DNA from: an uncultured Aquimarina sp.
Lineage (GTDB): Bacteria; Bacteroidota; Bacteroidia; Flavobacteriales; Flavobacteriaceae
Length of the DNA stretch: 64,000 bases
Assembly (NCBI GenBank): GCA_947499005.1
Contig: CANMML010000003.1
Coordinates: 62,001-126,000 of the forward strand
Direction: 5' to 3'
In this document: piece by piece, positions 9,597 through 16,702 of the stretch
How positions within the stretch are numbered: position 1 is the stretch's first letter
Layout of the letters: each line of letters begins with the position of its first letter
Made by a program: the position numbers and the translations under genes
Notes under the pieces: model-generated
The model's database searches: none
Told to the model about the DNA's origin: nothing
The model's input: only the letters and a program-made list of their open reading frames with translations

Positions 9597-11086
9597 TCTA
9601 TTTTCTCAGAAATCTCGAACGAATCTAAAATTAATTTATATATGAAATCAGTAGTTATATCCTTGTCTGCTGATTCACTAAGATTTGTAATTTTATTTTT
9701 GAATCTATTTTTGAATTCATCAGAAAACCAAATAAAAAAGGCTGGGTTTGTAACCGCTGGAGATTCATCAGCATGCAACCACTTTCCATTTTCACCTAAA
9801 GATTCACCGTGATCAGATATATAAATAATTAGTGAAGGCTTATCTAATTTTTTATGACTAGTAATCACCTCATTTAAAAAATTATCTAAATATAATATAG
9901 TATTATCATAAGAATTAATAATCTGTTCTGCTGTAGATGAAGGAAAGTATTTAGAATCTACAACTGGCATATATTTTTTAAAATTTTCATCGTATCTATT
10001 TTCATACCACCAATGACTACCTATCATATGTAGAGTAGTCATATTTTTTTTAATTTTTAGGGCTAATTCTTCTTGTAAGTACGGTAATAATTCTTCATCT
10101 TTTAATTTATGGTAACTGTCGTAAGATTTTAATTGATCAATTAAAATTACTTTATTGTTACCACTGGCTATAGGTTTGTAACTCCATTCTAAGAATTGAT
10201 TTCCTATCCAAGTACAATTTACATTTGACTTTTTTAATACGTCATAAATACTCCTTATTTCTTTATTAGATACATCATAAATACTTTGATTTGAGAGTAT
10301 TTGTGGTACACTAACAGAAGTATAAGTCTTGTTTGTATAAGTGTTTTTAAAACTTATGATGTTAGCACTATTCTTTTGAAGATTAGGTGTAGTATTTCTC
10401 TTATAACCATTAATTCCTAAGTGATCTGCTCGAACAGTTTCGCCTAAGATAAAAGTCACTTGAATATCATCATCAATATTAGAATGAAAATTTATTTTAC
10501 TAATATCCTCTAGCTCATGAGTAGGTCTATTAAAATAATCGTAAAAGCTACAAAAAAATTGATATGGAAGTTTAAATTGAAATGTTTTGGGTTTTATCTT
10601 CTCTCCAATAAAAATTAAAGCAATTAGCATTAAACTAACAATTGATGAAATTTTTAAAGCCTTTGTTTTTAGATTATCATATAGCTTTAGAATAACTATT
10701 AATAGCGACAGTAATAGTATAACATACAAAATTAGAGGTAAAGAAATCAAATCTTTAATTAATCCTAACTCTGTCTCAAAAGAGGCATCTATCAAAAAAG
10801 AAGAAATAGATATGTCAATACTATAAACCCAAAAGGATAATGTACCTAATATCAAATATATGAAACTAAAAGCTACCTTAAAAAGTATTTTATTTAAACT
10901 TAAGAAATAAAGAATCCCTGCAAAACAAGATTGTAATACACACATATGTACTGAATAAAAAAAGATGTCTTTAAAATCTTTTAAAGGAATATGTATATAA
11001 GAGGATAATGTTACAGTTAATAAAAAGATTATATTTAATATTAAATGGTATTTGATATTATAAAAGACTTCTTTTTTATTCTTCAT
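9593..11086 (-). CDS. Phosphoethanolamine transferase (sulfatase superfamily, EptA-like)
   Basis: The 497-residue protein has five N-terminal membrane segments (to about residue 160) and a large C-terminal alkaline-phosphatase/sulfatase-fold domain. The catalytic motif ILGETVRADHLG contains the presumed nucleophile Thr217. Downstream are NTYTNKTYTSVSVPQIL, HMIGSHWWYENRY and the metal site ISDHGESLGENGKWLHADES. These match enzymes that transfer phosphoethanolamine from phosphatidylethanolamine to lipid A or core sugars in the periplasm. EptA-type enzymes can lower binding of cationic peptides; whether this one does is not visible. It converges on the acyltransferase gene with a 4-base overlap. 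Confidence 0.9.
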   Translation of the reverse strand: MKNKKEVFYNIKYHLILNIIFLLTVTLSSYIHIPLKDFKDIFFYSVHMCVLQSCFAGILYFLSLNKILFKVAFSFIYLILGTLSFWVYSIDISISSFLIDASFETELGLIKDLISLPLILYVILLLSLLIVILKLYDNLKTKALKISSIVSLMLIALIFIGEKIKPKTFQFKLPYQFFCSFYDYFNRPTHELEDISKINFHSNIDDDIQVTFILGETVRADHLGINGYKRNTTPNLQKNSANIISFKNTYTNKTYTSVSVPQILSNQSIYDVSNKEIRSIYDVLKKSNVNCTWIGNQFLEWSYKPIASGNNKVILIDQLKSYDSYHKLKDEELLPYLQEELALKIKKNMTTLHMIGSHWWYENRYDENFKKYMPVVDSKYFPSSTAEQIINSYDNTILYLDNFLNEVITSHKKLDKPSLIIYISDHGESLGENGKWLHADESPAVTNPAFFIWFSDEFKNRFKNKITNLSESADKDITTDFIYKLILDSFEISEKID

Positions 11087-11126
11087 TTGTAATCAAAATT
11101 TAATATCGTTATCAATATTATTTTTA

Positions 11127-13154
11127 CTAAATCAAATTCTTTAATGCTTTAGCTTCTTCAATTAATAATTCGTTCTTATCTTCTAAAGCTTCAGTTATAA
11201 ATCCTTTAGCTGCTTCATCAAGCGTATTTTCTTTCGCATAAACACTTAAAATAAGTATTGCCGCAATACGAGTACCTACTTTCTTTTTGGCTGTACCAAA
11301 TAAAGGTTCTAGCTCATCGTAAGCCACTTCTGAAGCTAATTCTAAAATCTTACTTCTTGTTGCTAATCGTTTATCGTCAGGAAGATTTGTATACTTCTTA
11401 CCTAACTTTTGAATCTCACTAATAGCAGATTTTTTAGGTTGCTGTTGTATCTGTTTTGGTTGATTATTTTGAGGAGCTGGTTTCTTTTTAGCCCAACTAT
11501 CTTTTAAACCTACCGTTTTATTGAATACTAAATTATCTGTAGTACTATCATCATCTAGTGTAAAATATCCTAGTCTTTGAAACTGAAAAAATTCTCCCTT
11601 TACCGCTTTACCTAAATGAGGTTCTACTAAAGCATTTACTTTCTTCAACGAATTAGGATTTAAGAACTCCATAAAGTCTTTATCCTTATGACTATCCGGT
11701 GCTTCGTCTGTAAACAAACGATCGTACACACGAATCTCTGCAGGAATAGCATGCTTAACAGATACCCAATGTAAGGTTCCTTTTACTTTACGTTGAGAAG
11801 CTTCGGTACCACTACCCGATCGACTTTCAGGATCATACGTACAATGTATTTCTGTTATGTTACCATCAGCATCTTTTACTACAGATTCTCCCTTGATGAT
11901 ATAAGCACTTTTTAAACGTACTTCTTTACCTAAAGTCAAGCGAAAGAATTTGTTACTAGCTTGTTCTTTAAAATCTTCTTTTTCTATATAAATCTCTCTA
12001 GAAAAAGGAACCTCATGTGTACCCGAACCTTCTTTTTCAGGATTATTCTCTAGGTGTAATACCTCTTCTTTATCTTCAGGATAATTCGTAATTACCAATT
12101 TCACGGGATCTAAAACTCCCATTACTCGAGTAGCAATTTTGTTTAGATCTTCACGAATACAATACTCTAATAAAGAATATTCAATCACATTTTCGCGCTT
12201 AGCAACCCCAACAGTTTCTACAAAATTACGAATAGCTGTTGGCGTATATCCACGACGTCTTAATCCAGAGATTGTTGGCATACGAGGATCATCCCAACCA
12301 GCTACTATTCCATCTTCTACTAATTTGAGTAGCTTACGCTTACTCATCACTGTATAATTGAGATTTAAACGAGCAAATTCGCGTTGTTTAGGTAATAGCT
12401 GTCCTTTGGTATCAATATTGTCTAAAAACCACTCATACAACTCTCTATGTGGTTTAAATTCTAATGAACATAAAGAATGAGAAATATTTTCAATGAAATC
12501 ACTTTCTCCATGCGTCCAATCATACATTGGGTAGATACACCAAGCATCCCCAGTTCTATGATGATCCTTTTTCATAATACGATACATCAATGGATCACGC
12601 ATTAGCATATTAGGTGAAGACATATTAATTTTAGCACGAAGAATATAAGCTCCTTCAGGATGCTTACCTTCTTTCATTTCATTGAATAATCTTAAATTTT
12701 CTTCTACAGACTGATCTCTATGAGGACCTGCTACTCCAGGTTCTGTTGGCGTACCTTTTTGTGCTGCAATTTCTTCTGAAGATTGACCGTCAACATAAGC
12801 TTTACCATTCTTAATTAACTCAATAGCCCAATCATATAATTGTTGGAAATAATCTGACGAATAGCATTCTTGATCCCATTGATATCCTAACCAAGCTACA
12901 TCTTTCTTAATAGCATCTACATACTCTTGACTTTCCTTAGCAGGATTGGTATCGTCGAAACGTAAATTAACTGGTGCATTATATTGCTCCCCTAACCCAA
13001 AGCTAATTCCTATAGCTTTTGTATGCCCAATGTGAAGGTATCCATTAGGCTCTGGTGGGAATCGAAAACGCAAAGAATCTTTAGTATATCCATTTGCTAA
13101 ATCTTCTTCAATAATTTGCTGAATAAAATTCGGTCCTTTTTTGATTTCTTCCAT
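11127..13154 (-). CDS. glnS: Glutamine--tRNA ligase with C-terminal helical extension
   Basis: Class I synthetase charging tRNA-Gln. HIGH is at residues 41-44 (PPEPNGYLHIGHTKAIG) and the KMSKS-type loop is VMSKRKL near residue 270. The catalytic and anticodon-binding domains finish near residue 555, where ordinary GlnRS (about 555 residues) ends. Here the protein continues to 675 residues: a Lys/Pro/Gln-rich linker (PAPQNNQPKQIQQQ) then about 100 mostly helical residues (SAISEIQKLGKKYTNLPDDK to the end). The tail does not resemble the YqeY domain found on Deinococcus GlnRS. The ATG at 13154 lies only five bases after a TATTTTTG box, so translation may be leaderless. It is divergent from folB. 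Confidence 0.96.
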   Translation of the reverse strand: MEEIKKGPNFIQQIIEEDLANGYTKDSLRFRFPPEPNGYLHIGHTKAIGISFGLGEQYNAPVNLRFDDTNPAKESQEYVDAIKKDVAWLGYQWDQECYSSDYFQQLYDWAIELIKNGKAYVDGQSSEEIAAQKGTPTEPGVAGPHRDQSVEENLRLFNEMKEGKHPEGAYILRAKINMSSPNMLMRDPLMYRIMKKDHHRTGDAWCIYPMYDWTHGESDFIENISHSLCSLEFKPHRELYEWFLDNIDTKGQLLPKQREFARLNLNYTVMSKRKLLKLVEDGIVAGWDDPRMPTISGLRRRGYTPTAIRNFVETVGVAKRENVIEYSLLEYCIREDLNKIATRVMGVLDPVKLVITNYPEDKEEVLHLENNPEKEGSGTHEVPFSREIYIEKEDFKEQASNKFFRLTLGKEVRLKSAYIIKGESVVKDADGNITEIHCTYDPESRSGSGTEASQRKVKGTLHWVSVKHAIPAEIRVYDRLFTDEAPDSHKDKDFMEFLNPNSLKKVNALVEPHLGKAVKGEFFQFQRLGYFTLDDDSTTDNLVFNKTVGLKDSWAKKKPAPQNNQPKQIQQQPKKSAISEIQKLGKKYTNLPDDKRLATRSKILELASEVAYDELEPLFGTAKKKVGTRIAAILILSVYAKENTLDEAAKGFITEALEDKNELLIEEAKALKNLI

Positions 13155-13159
13155 GCTTG

Positions 13160-13167
13160 CAAAAATA
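13160..13167 (-). promoter_or_regulatory. Predicted -7 box of glnS (TATTTTTG)
   Basis: On the reverse strand TATTTTTG matches TAnnTTTG and is followed by only five bases (CAAGC) before the glnS ATG. Transcription would start at or next to the start codon. Motif match only. Confidence 0.55.
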
Positions 13168-13175
13168 AGAAGTCT

Positions 13176-13250
13176 TTAGTATTTAGTCGTTAGTAATTAG
13201 TTTAGAATATCTTTGTTTCTTACAACTAGAGACTAATGACTAAATACTAA
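13176..13250. repeat. Heptad-based inverted repeat between glnS and folB
   Basis: The left arm is a run of heptads of the form TTAGTNN (13176-13203). The right arm (13232-13250) is its near reverse complement, with 18 of 19 bases pairing. The loop is about 37 bases. It fills most of the 106-base divergent intergenic region and ends just before the folB ATG. Confidence 0.6.
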
Positions 13251-13260
13251 TCTCTTATAC

Positions 13261-13617
13261 ATGGGAAAAATTCATTTAAAAAATATACGCGTCCATAGTA
13301 ATCATGGATGTTTAGTAGAAGAGTCTAAAATAGGTTCGGATTACCGTGTAGATTTAACGGTTACTGCTAACCTTAATAAATCTGCACAAACCGATGAACT
13401 CGCTGATACAGTTGATTATGTCCATTTAAATAAGATTATTAAAGAAGAAATGGCCATTCGTTCGAAGTTGTTAGAGCATGTTGCGGAACGTATTTTACAA
13501 CGAATTTTTAATGAAATCATCATGGTAACTTCTGCTACAGTAGCTGTATCTAAAATTAACCCTCCATTAGGAGGGGATGTAGAAATGGTAACTATTGAAC
13601 GTTCAAAATCTAGATAA
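13261..13617 (+). CDS. folB: Dihydroneopterin aldolase
   Basis: A 118-residue protein of the FolB/T-fold family. It would cleave 7,8-dihydroneopterin to 6-hydroxymethyl-7,8-dihydropterin and glycolaldehyde in folate synthesis. Family signs are the N-terminal IHLKNIRVHSNHGCLVEES (usual form: LxGLxxxxxHGVxxxE), the VDYVHLNKIIKEEM segment, and the C-terminal TVAVSKINPPLGGDVEMVTI, the usual KPxPPxxGxxxxVxV region. The length is typical. Other folate genes are not adjacent. It is divergent from glnS and ends before an AT-rich spacer leading to tRNA-Cys. Confidence 0.93.
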   Translation: MGKIHLKNIRVHSNHGCLVEESKIGSDYRVDLTVTANLNKSAQTDELADTVDYVHLNKIIKEEMAIRSKLLEHVAERILQRIFNEIIMVTSATVAVSKINPPLGGDVEMVTIERSKSR

Positions 13618-13796
13618 CACTTTAGATTTTAGATGCTAGAATTGAGATATAAGAATTGAATTAGCCAAATAGAATTGTTGCTAAAAAATGTGAACTATTT
13701 TATGAAATTATTTTTTTAAAAGTTCTTTAAATAAAGGATTGTAAATAGCAATAACTAATATCTCATATCTAAGATCTCAAAACTAAATAAAATTAC

Positions 13797-13804
13797 TATA
13801 TTTG
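13797..13804 (+). promoter_or_regulatory. Predicted -7 box of the tRNA-Cys gene (TATATTTG)
   Basis: TATATTTG matches TAnnTTTG and lies 15 bases before the first base of the mature tRNA. No clear TTG is seen at the -33 position. The preceding 170 bases after folB are AT-rich, with degenerate heptad-like words. Confidence 0.5.
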
Positions 13805-13819
13805 CATCCGCATTATTTT

Positions 13820-13890
13820 GGTGCCGTGGCCGAGTGGCTAGGCAGTGGTCTGCAACACCATCTACAGCGGTTCGAATCCGCTCGGCACCT
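13820..13890 (+). tRNA. tRNA-Cys (anticodon GCA)
   Basis: A 71-base cloverleaf can be drawn by hand. The acceptor stem GGTGCCG pairs perfectly with CGGCACC. The anticodon loop is CTGCAAC with anticodon GCA, on a GTGGT/ACCAT stem. The T arm is AGCGG-TTCGAAT-CCGCT. The discriminator base is T, as expected for tRNA-Cys. The 3' CCA is not encoded. It is followed immediately by a terminator, so it is a single-tRNA transcript. Confidence 0.96.
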
Positions 13891-13891
13891 C

Positions 13892-13923
13892 AAAAACCTC
13901 TAAATTAATTTTTAGAGGTTTTT
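13892..13923 (+). terminator. Rho-independent terminator after tRNA-Cys
   Basis: A 13-bp stem (AAAAACCTCTAAA at 13892-13904 with TTTAGAGGTTTTT at 13911-13923) has a 6-base loop and is followed by more T residues. It begins two bases after the tRNA. Confidence 0.9.
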
Positions 13924-14139
13924 TTATTGGTATACATTCTAACATAAAAGTTCATAAATAAACTACTTCGTTTCATGGCTTACTCTCTGGGTAATTCCAT
14001 TTAACTTTTCTTGAAGAAATCACACCATTATTGAGCATGACGAAATTTCTTAATAGAAGTAGTTTACTTTTAAATGAAATTACTCTGGCTTACTCCAGAA
14101 ACAAGATTTTAATTTTAAGTCAAGTCTTGAAGTATTATA

Positions 14140-14189
14140 CCCAATGGCAGTACTAATAAAAAAAGACTGCCATTGGGGGGTGACAGTCT
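14140..14189 (-). terminator. C-rich-loop terminator overlapping a second, mutually exclusive hairpin
   Basis: On the reverse strand the AGACTG/CAGTCT stem (14189-14164) encloses a loop containing CCCCCC and is followed by seven T residues, a plausible terminator. The same bases can instead form a 12-bp hairpin, CCCAATGGCAGT (14140-14151) with ACTGCCATTGGG (14166-14177). No gene is visible just upstream of it on that strand; it may end a small RNA or read-through transcript. Confidence 0.45.
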
Positions 14190-14277
14190 ATTAACAAATG
14201 GGTTAGATAAGTTAGTAACCTAATTCAATTAGATAACCTTTATAATATTCTTTAAAGAATAATAAAATTAAATCAAA

Positions 14278-14302
14278 CAGTTTTGGGGGGCAAAAAGGGC
14301 TG
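14278..14302. other. Short hairpin with a G-run loop
   Basis: CAGTTTTG and CAAAA-GGGCTG flank a run of G residues (14285-14290). It resembles the hairpins at 14164-14189 and 14710-14748, which also place a six-G run (C run on the reverse strand) in the loop. No gene is visible in the surrounding 13924-14815 stretch. Confidence 0.35.
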
Positions 14303-14503
14303 AATTTTAATTACTATTTACTGTATCATTTATTTGCTATTGTAAAAATAAGTTATGCATGCATAGTATCTACTACTTAGATATAGGTAAAAAAGTCATT
14401 TTATCGATTAAATACATATTTATAAGATAAAATGCAATAAATATGTATAATTAATTGATTTAATGAGTTATAAAGTTCATCTTAACCAATATAAAAAAGG
14501 TTA

Positions 14504-14674
14504 AACCCGCATTATGCATTAGAAAATCTATTCCGTATCGAAATCTCTGCAAAATCAAACGCTTCGCTGTATTTTTTGATTTAACCATAACGGTGCTATG
14601 CTAAAATCAAGAAAACACTTGATTTTATTGAGCTTTCAATACTCATAACGAAATTCTAATGCATAATGCGGGTT
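14504..14674. repeat. MITE-like element with 21-bp terminal inverted repeats
   Basis: A perfect 21-base inverted repeat bounds a 171-base segment: the left arm starts AACCCGCATTATGCATT at 14504-14524 and the right arm occupies 14654-14674. The interior has no open frame of note but contains a further weak hairpin (TCAAACG... to TTTTTGATT). No obvious target-site duplication is seen. Size and ends fit a miniature inverted-repeat element; only one copy is in this window. Confidence 0.55.
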
Positions 14675-14709
14675 AAAAACTATAAACTTCACTTCCAATA
14701 CCTCAAAAA

Positions 14710-14748
14710 AAAATCTTTAAGCGAGGGGGGAGCTCTCTTAAAGATTTT
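14710..14748 (-). terminator. Terminator of the PilJ-domain gene pair
   Basis: On the reverse strand AAAATCTTTAAG (14748-14737) pairs with CTTAAAGATTTT (14721-14710), followed by a T run. The loop contains CCCCCC. It lies 68 bases downstream of the stop of the gene at 14816-15628. Confidence 0.8.
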
Positions 14749-14815
14749 GCAAATAGATCAATGTGTATTGAACTATCCTATATATAATTATTAATAACTA
14801 TATCTCTTTTTTAAA

Positions 14816-15628
14816 CTAGTTAGTTAAATCGCTATACTTAGAAGTTAATCCATCGTATAAGTCTGTTAACTCATTAGTTGTATTGTAAACAAGATTCATT
14901 GATGCACTACCTGTTAAAAACTGATCTCTTTGAGCACGAATCTTTTCAAAAGCTAATAATGTAGAACCTATAGCCTCATCAATTTCAGTACTATTAATTT
15001 CATTACTTAATAAAGCAACTAAAGTATCATCTAACTCTTCAAAAACACCACTTAAATAGTTTTCTACATTCTCATTGTAAGCACCTCTTTTAAGCAATAA
15101 TTTTTTAGCAATAAAATACACACACAAACGCTGCGATAACATACGTTGTTTCCCCGAAACATTAATGGTATTCATAATTTGATCTGAAACTTTAAAATTA
15201 CCAGAAACTGAAGCTTCTTTTTCAATGGCTTGAACCACTTTATCTGAATCATTTAATAACTCGTCAGACAAATTTAAAATTTTAGAAACATAGGCTTCAT
15301 CTACTGGTTTTTCGATGTATAATTTAAAATTGTACCAAGTCTTAATTTCTTCATTGATAGCCATACGAACTTTATCAGAAAACATTTTTGGAGCATTTAA
15401 GCTTAAGGTTTTCATATTGCGCTCAAAAATGACTTTTCCTATCTCTAGTTCTTTATTTAATTCTGGAAGATTTGCACCATAAGCTTTCATTAAATAAGCT
15501 TTGGTCATTTTCTGAGATAACATACGTTGCTTTCCAGCAATATTTATCATTTGACCAGGAGTTATATTAGCAGAAATTGAAAATATTCCTATGAATAAAA
15601 AGGCTAAAAGAATATATATCTTTTTCAT
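14816..15628 (-). CDS. Secreted protein with two PilJ-type sensor domains
   Basis: The 270-residue protein has a signal peptide (MKKIYILLAFLFIGIFSISA). It then carries two copies of the PilJ N-terminal domain signature (type IV pili methyl-accepting transducer N-terminal family): ITPGQMINIAGKQRMLSQKM near residues 22-41 and MNTINVSGKQRMLSQRL near 152-168. In chemoreceptors and NarX/NarQ-like sensors such helical modules bind small ligands outside the cytoplasmic membrane. Here there is no membrane-spanning or signalling domain, so it would be a free periplasmic protein. It lies 66 bases downstream of a paralogue with the same architecture, and the pair probably forms an operon ended at 14710. 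Ligand and partner are unknown. Confidence 0.82.
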   Translation of the reverse strand: MKKIYILLAFLFIGIFSISANITPGQMINIAGKQRMLSQKMTKAYLMKAYGANLPELNKELEIGKVIFERNMKTLSLNAPKMFSDKVRMAINEEIKTWYNFKLYIEKPVDEAYVSKILNLSDELLNDSDKVVQAIEKEASVSGNFKVSDQIMNTINVSGKQRMLSQRLCVYFIAKKLLLKRGAYNENVENYLSGVFEELDDTLVALLSNEINSTEIDEAIGSTLLAFEKIRAQRDQFLTGSASMNLVYNTTNELTDLYDGLTSKYSDLTN

Positions 15629-15694
15629 AATTAGAAGATTAGGGTATTATAAAGGTATAAAATTATTTACATTTATGAAACATAAATGAAACAC

Positions 15695-16489
15695 TTAATT
15701 CAACTCACTGTATAAATGAGTTACCTTATCAAATTGTTTAGTAAGTGTGTTTGTTGCTTCGAAAACTAACTCTGGTGAAACATTTCCGTTTAAAAAACTT
15801 TCTCTTTTAGAGCGTAAATCTTCAAATGTTAATAAGGCATTTCCAATAGCTTCTTCTACATCTGGAGTATTTAATTCGTTGTTCAATAATGTTAATAAAG
15901 CTGCATCGATATCATGAAACAAAGCACTTAACATATCGTAGTTTTCTTTTTTATTAAAAAGCTTTGCAGCTACATAATATAAACATGCTCTTTGCGATAA
16001 CATACGTTGTTTACCTGATAAGTTTACTGTAGATAATAAGGCTTTATCACTAGAATATTTAGCAATATTTAAGCTTTCATTTTCCATACTAGTAACTACG
16101 TTTTGAGCAGCTTTCAAAACTTTATTTGACCCTTCTAATACTTTAGTTGCATTAGCTTTGGTTAAAGGAAGATCTAATGTGTTTTTAAAAACAGACCATA
16201 CTTTAGCCTCGTTAGCCACTGCATACTTCACTTTACTATTAAAAACACTTTCAGAATTAGAATCTAATGTTTCTATATTTCGTTGGAATATAATTTTAGA
16301 GATAGCTAAATCTTTATTGACAGCTGCACTAGTATATCCCATAGCTTTCATAAGGTAGGCTTTAGCTATTTTTTGAGATAACATTCGCTGCTTCCCAGCA
16401 ATATTTATCATTTGACTTGGGTTTAACTGCTGTGCAGAAATAGCTGTTAAGGCAAAAAGGGCTATTATTGATAGTAGTATTCTTTTCAT
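15695..16489 (-). CDS. Secreted protein with two PilJ-type sensor domains (paralogue)
   Basis: The 264-residue protein has a signal peptide (MKRILLSIIALFALTAISAQ). Two PilJ-type signatures are visible: LNPSQMINIAGKQRMLSQKI near residues 22-41 and LSTVNLSGKQRMLSQRACLY near 150-169. The same helical spacing and the ends LLTFEDLRSKRESFLNG and LTKQFDKVTHLYSEL are shared with the downstream gene, so the two arose by tandem duplication. No transducer domain is present. Two extracytoplasmic sensor modules without output suggest a soluble binding protein that reports to a separate membrane protein; that partner is not in this window. There is no clear TAnnTTTG box directly upstream. Confidence 0.82.
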   Translation of the reverse strand: MKRILLSIIALFALTAISAQQLNPSQMINIAGKQRMLSQKIAKAYLMKAMGYTSAAVNKDLAISKIIFQRNIETLDSNSESVFNSKVKYAVANEAKVWSVFKNTLDLPLTKANATKVLEGSNKVLKAAQNVVTSMENESLNIAKYSSDKALLSTVNLSGKQRMLSQRACLYYVAAKLFNKKENYDMLSALFHDIDAALLTLLNNELNTPDVEEAIGNALLTFEDLRSKRESFLNGNVSPELVFEATNTLTKQFDKVTHLYSELN

Positions 16490-16638
16490 GTATTGATATA
16501 ATTATCATCTATTGTTATGACAAAACTATGTTGTAAACAATCAATACACTATACTTAGATACCTAGTTAAACTTAAAATTACCGATGAAATACAATATAA
16601 AACAGATTAAATGCTATTATAAATTATGAATAATAAAA

Positions 16639-16680
16639 AAAGCCAGCTTTTCATGATCATATTTATGAAAAACTGACTTT
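16639..16680 (-). terminator. Rho-independent terminator of rnr
   Basis: On the reverse strand AAAGTCAGTTTTTCAT (16680-16665) pairs with ATGAAAAGCTGGCTTT (16654-16639) with two G-U pairs and is followed by a T run. It lies 23 bases after the rnr stop codon. Confidence 0.8.
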
Positions 16681-16702
16681 AAATATATGGTTGATATGAG
16701 TA

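Noticed and set aside
14140-14189. Riboswitch or attenuator from the two alternative hairpins
   Set aside because: No coding gene follows on either strand at a suitable distance, and on the reverse strand the alternative arm is downstream of the terminator.
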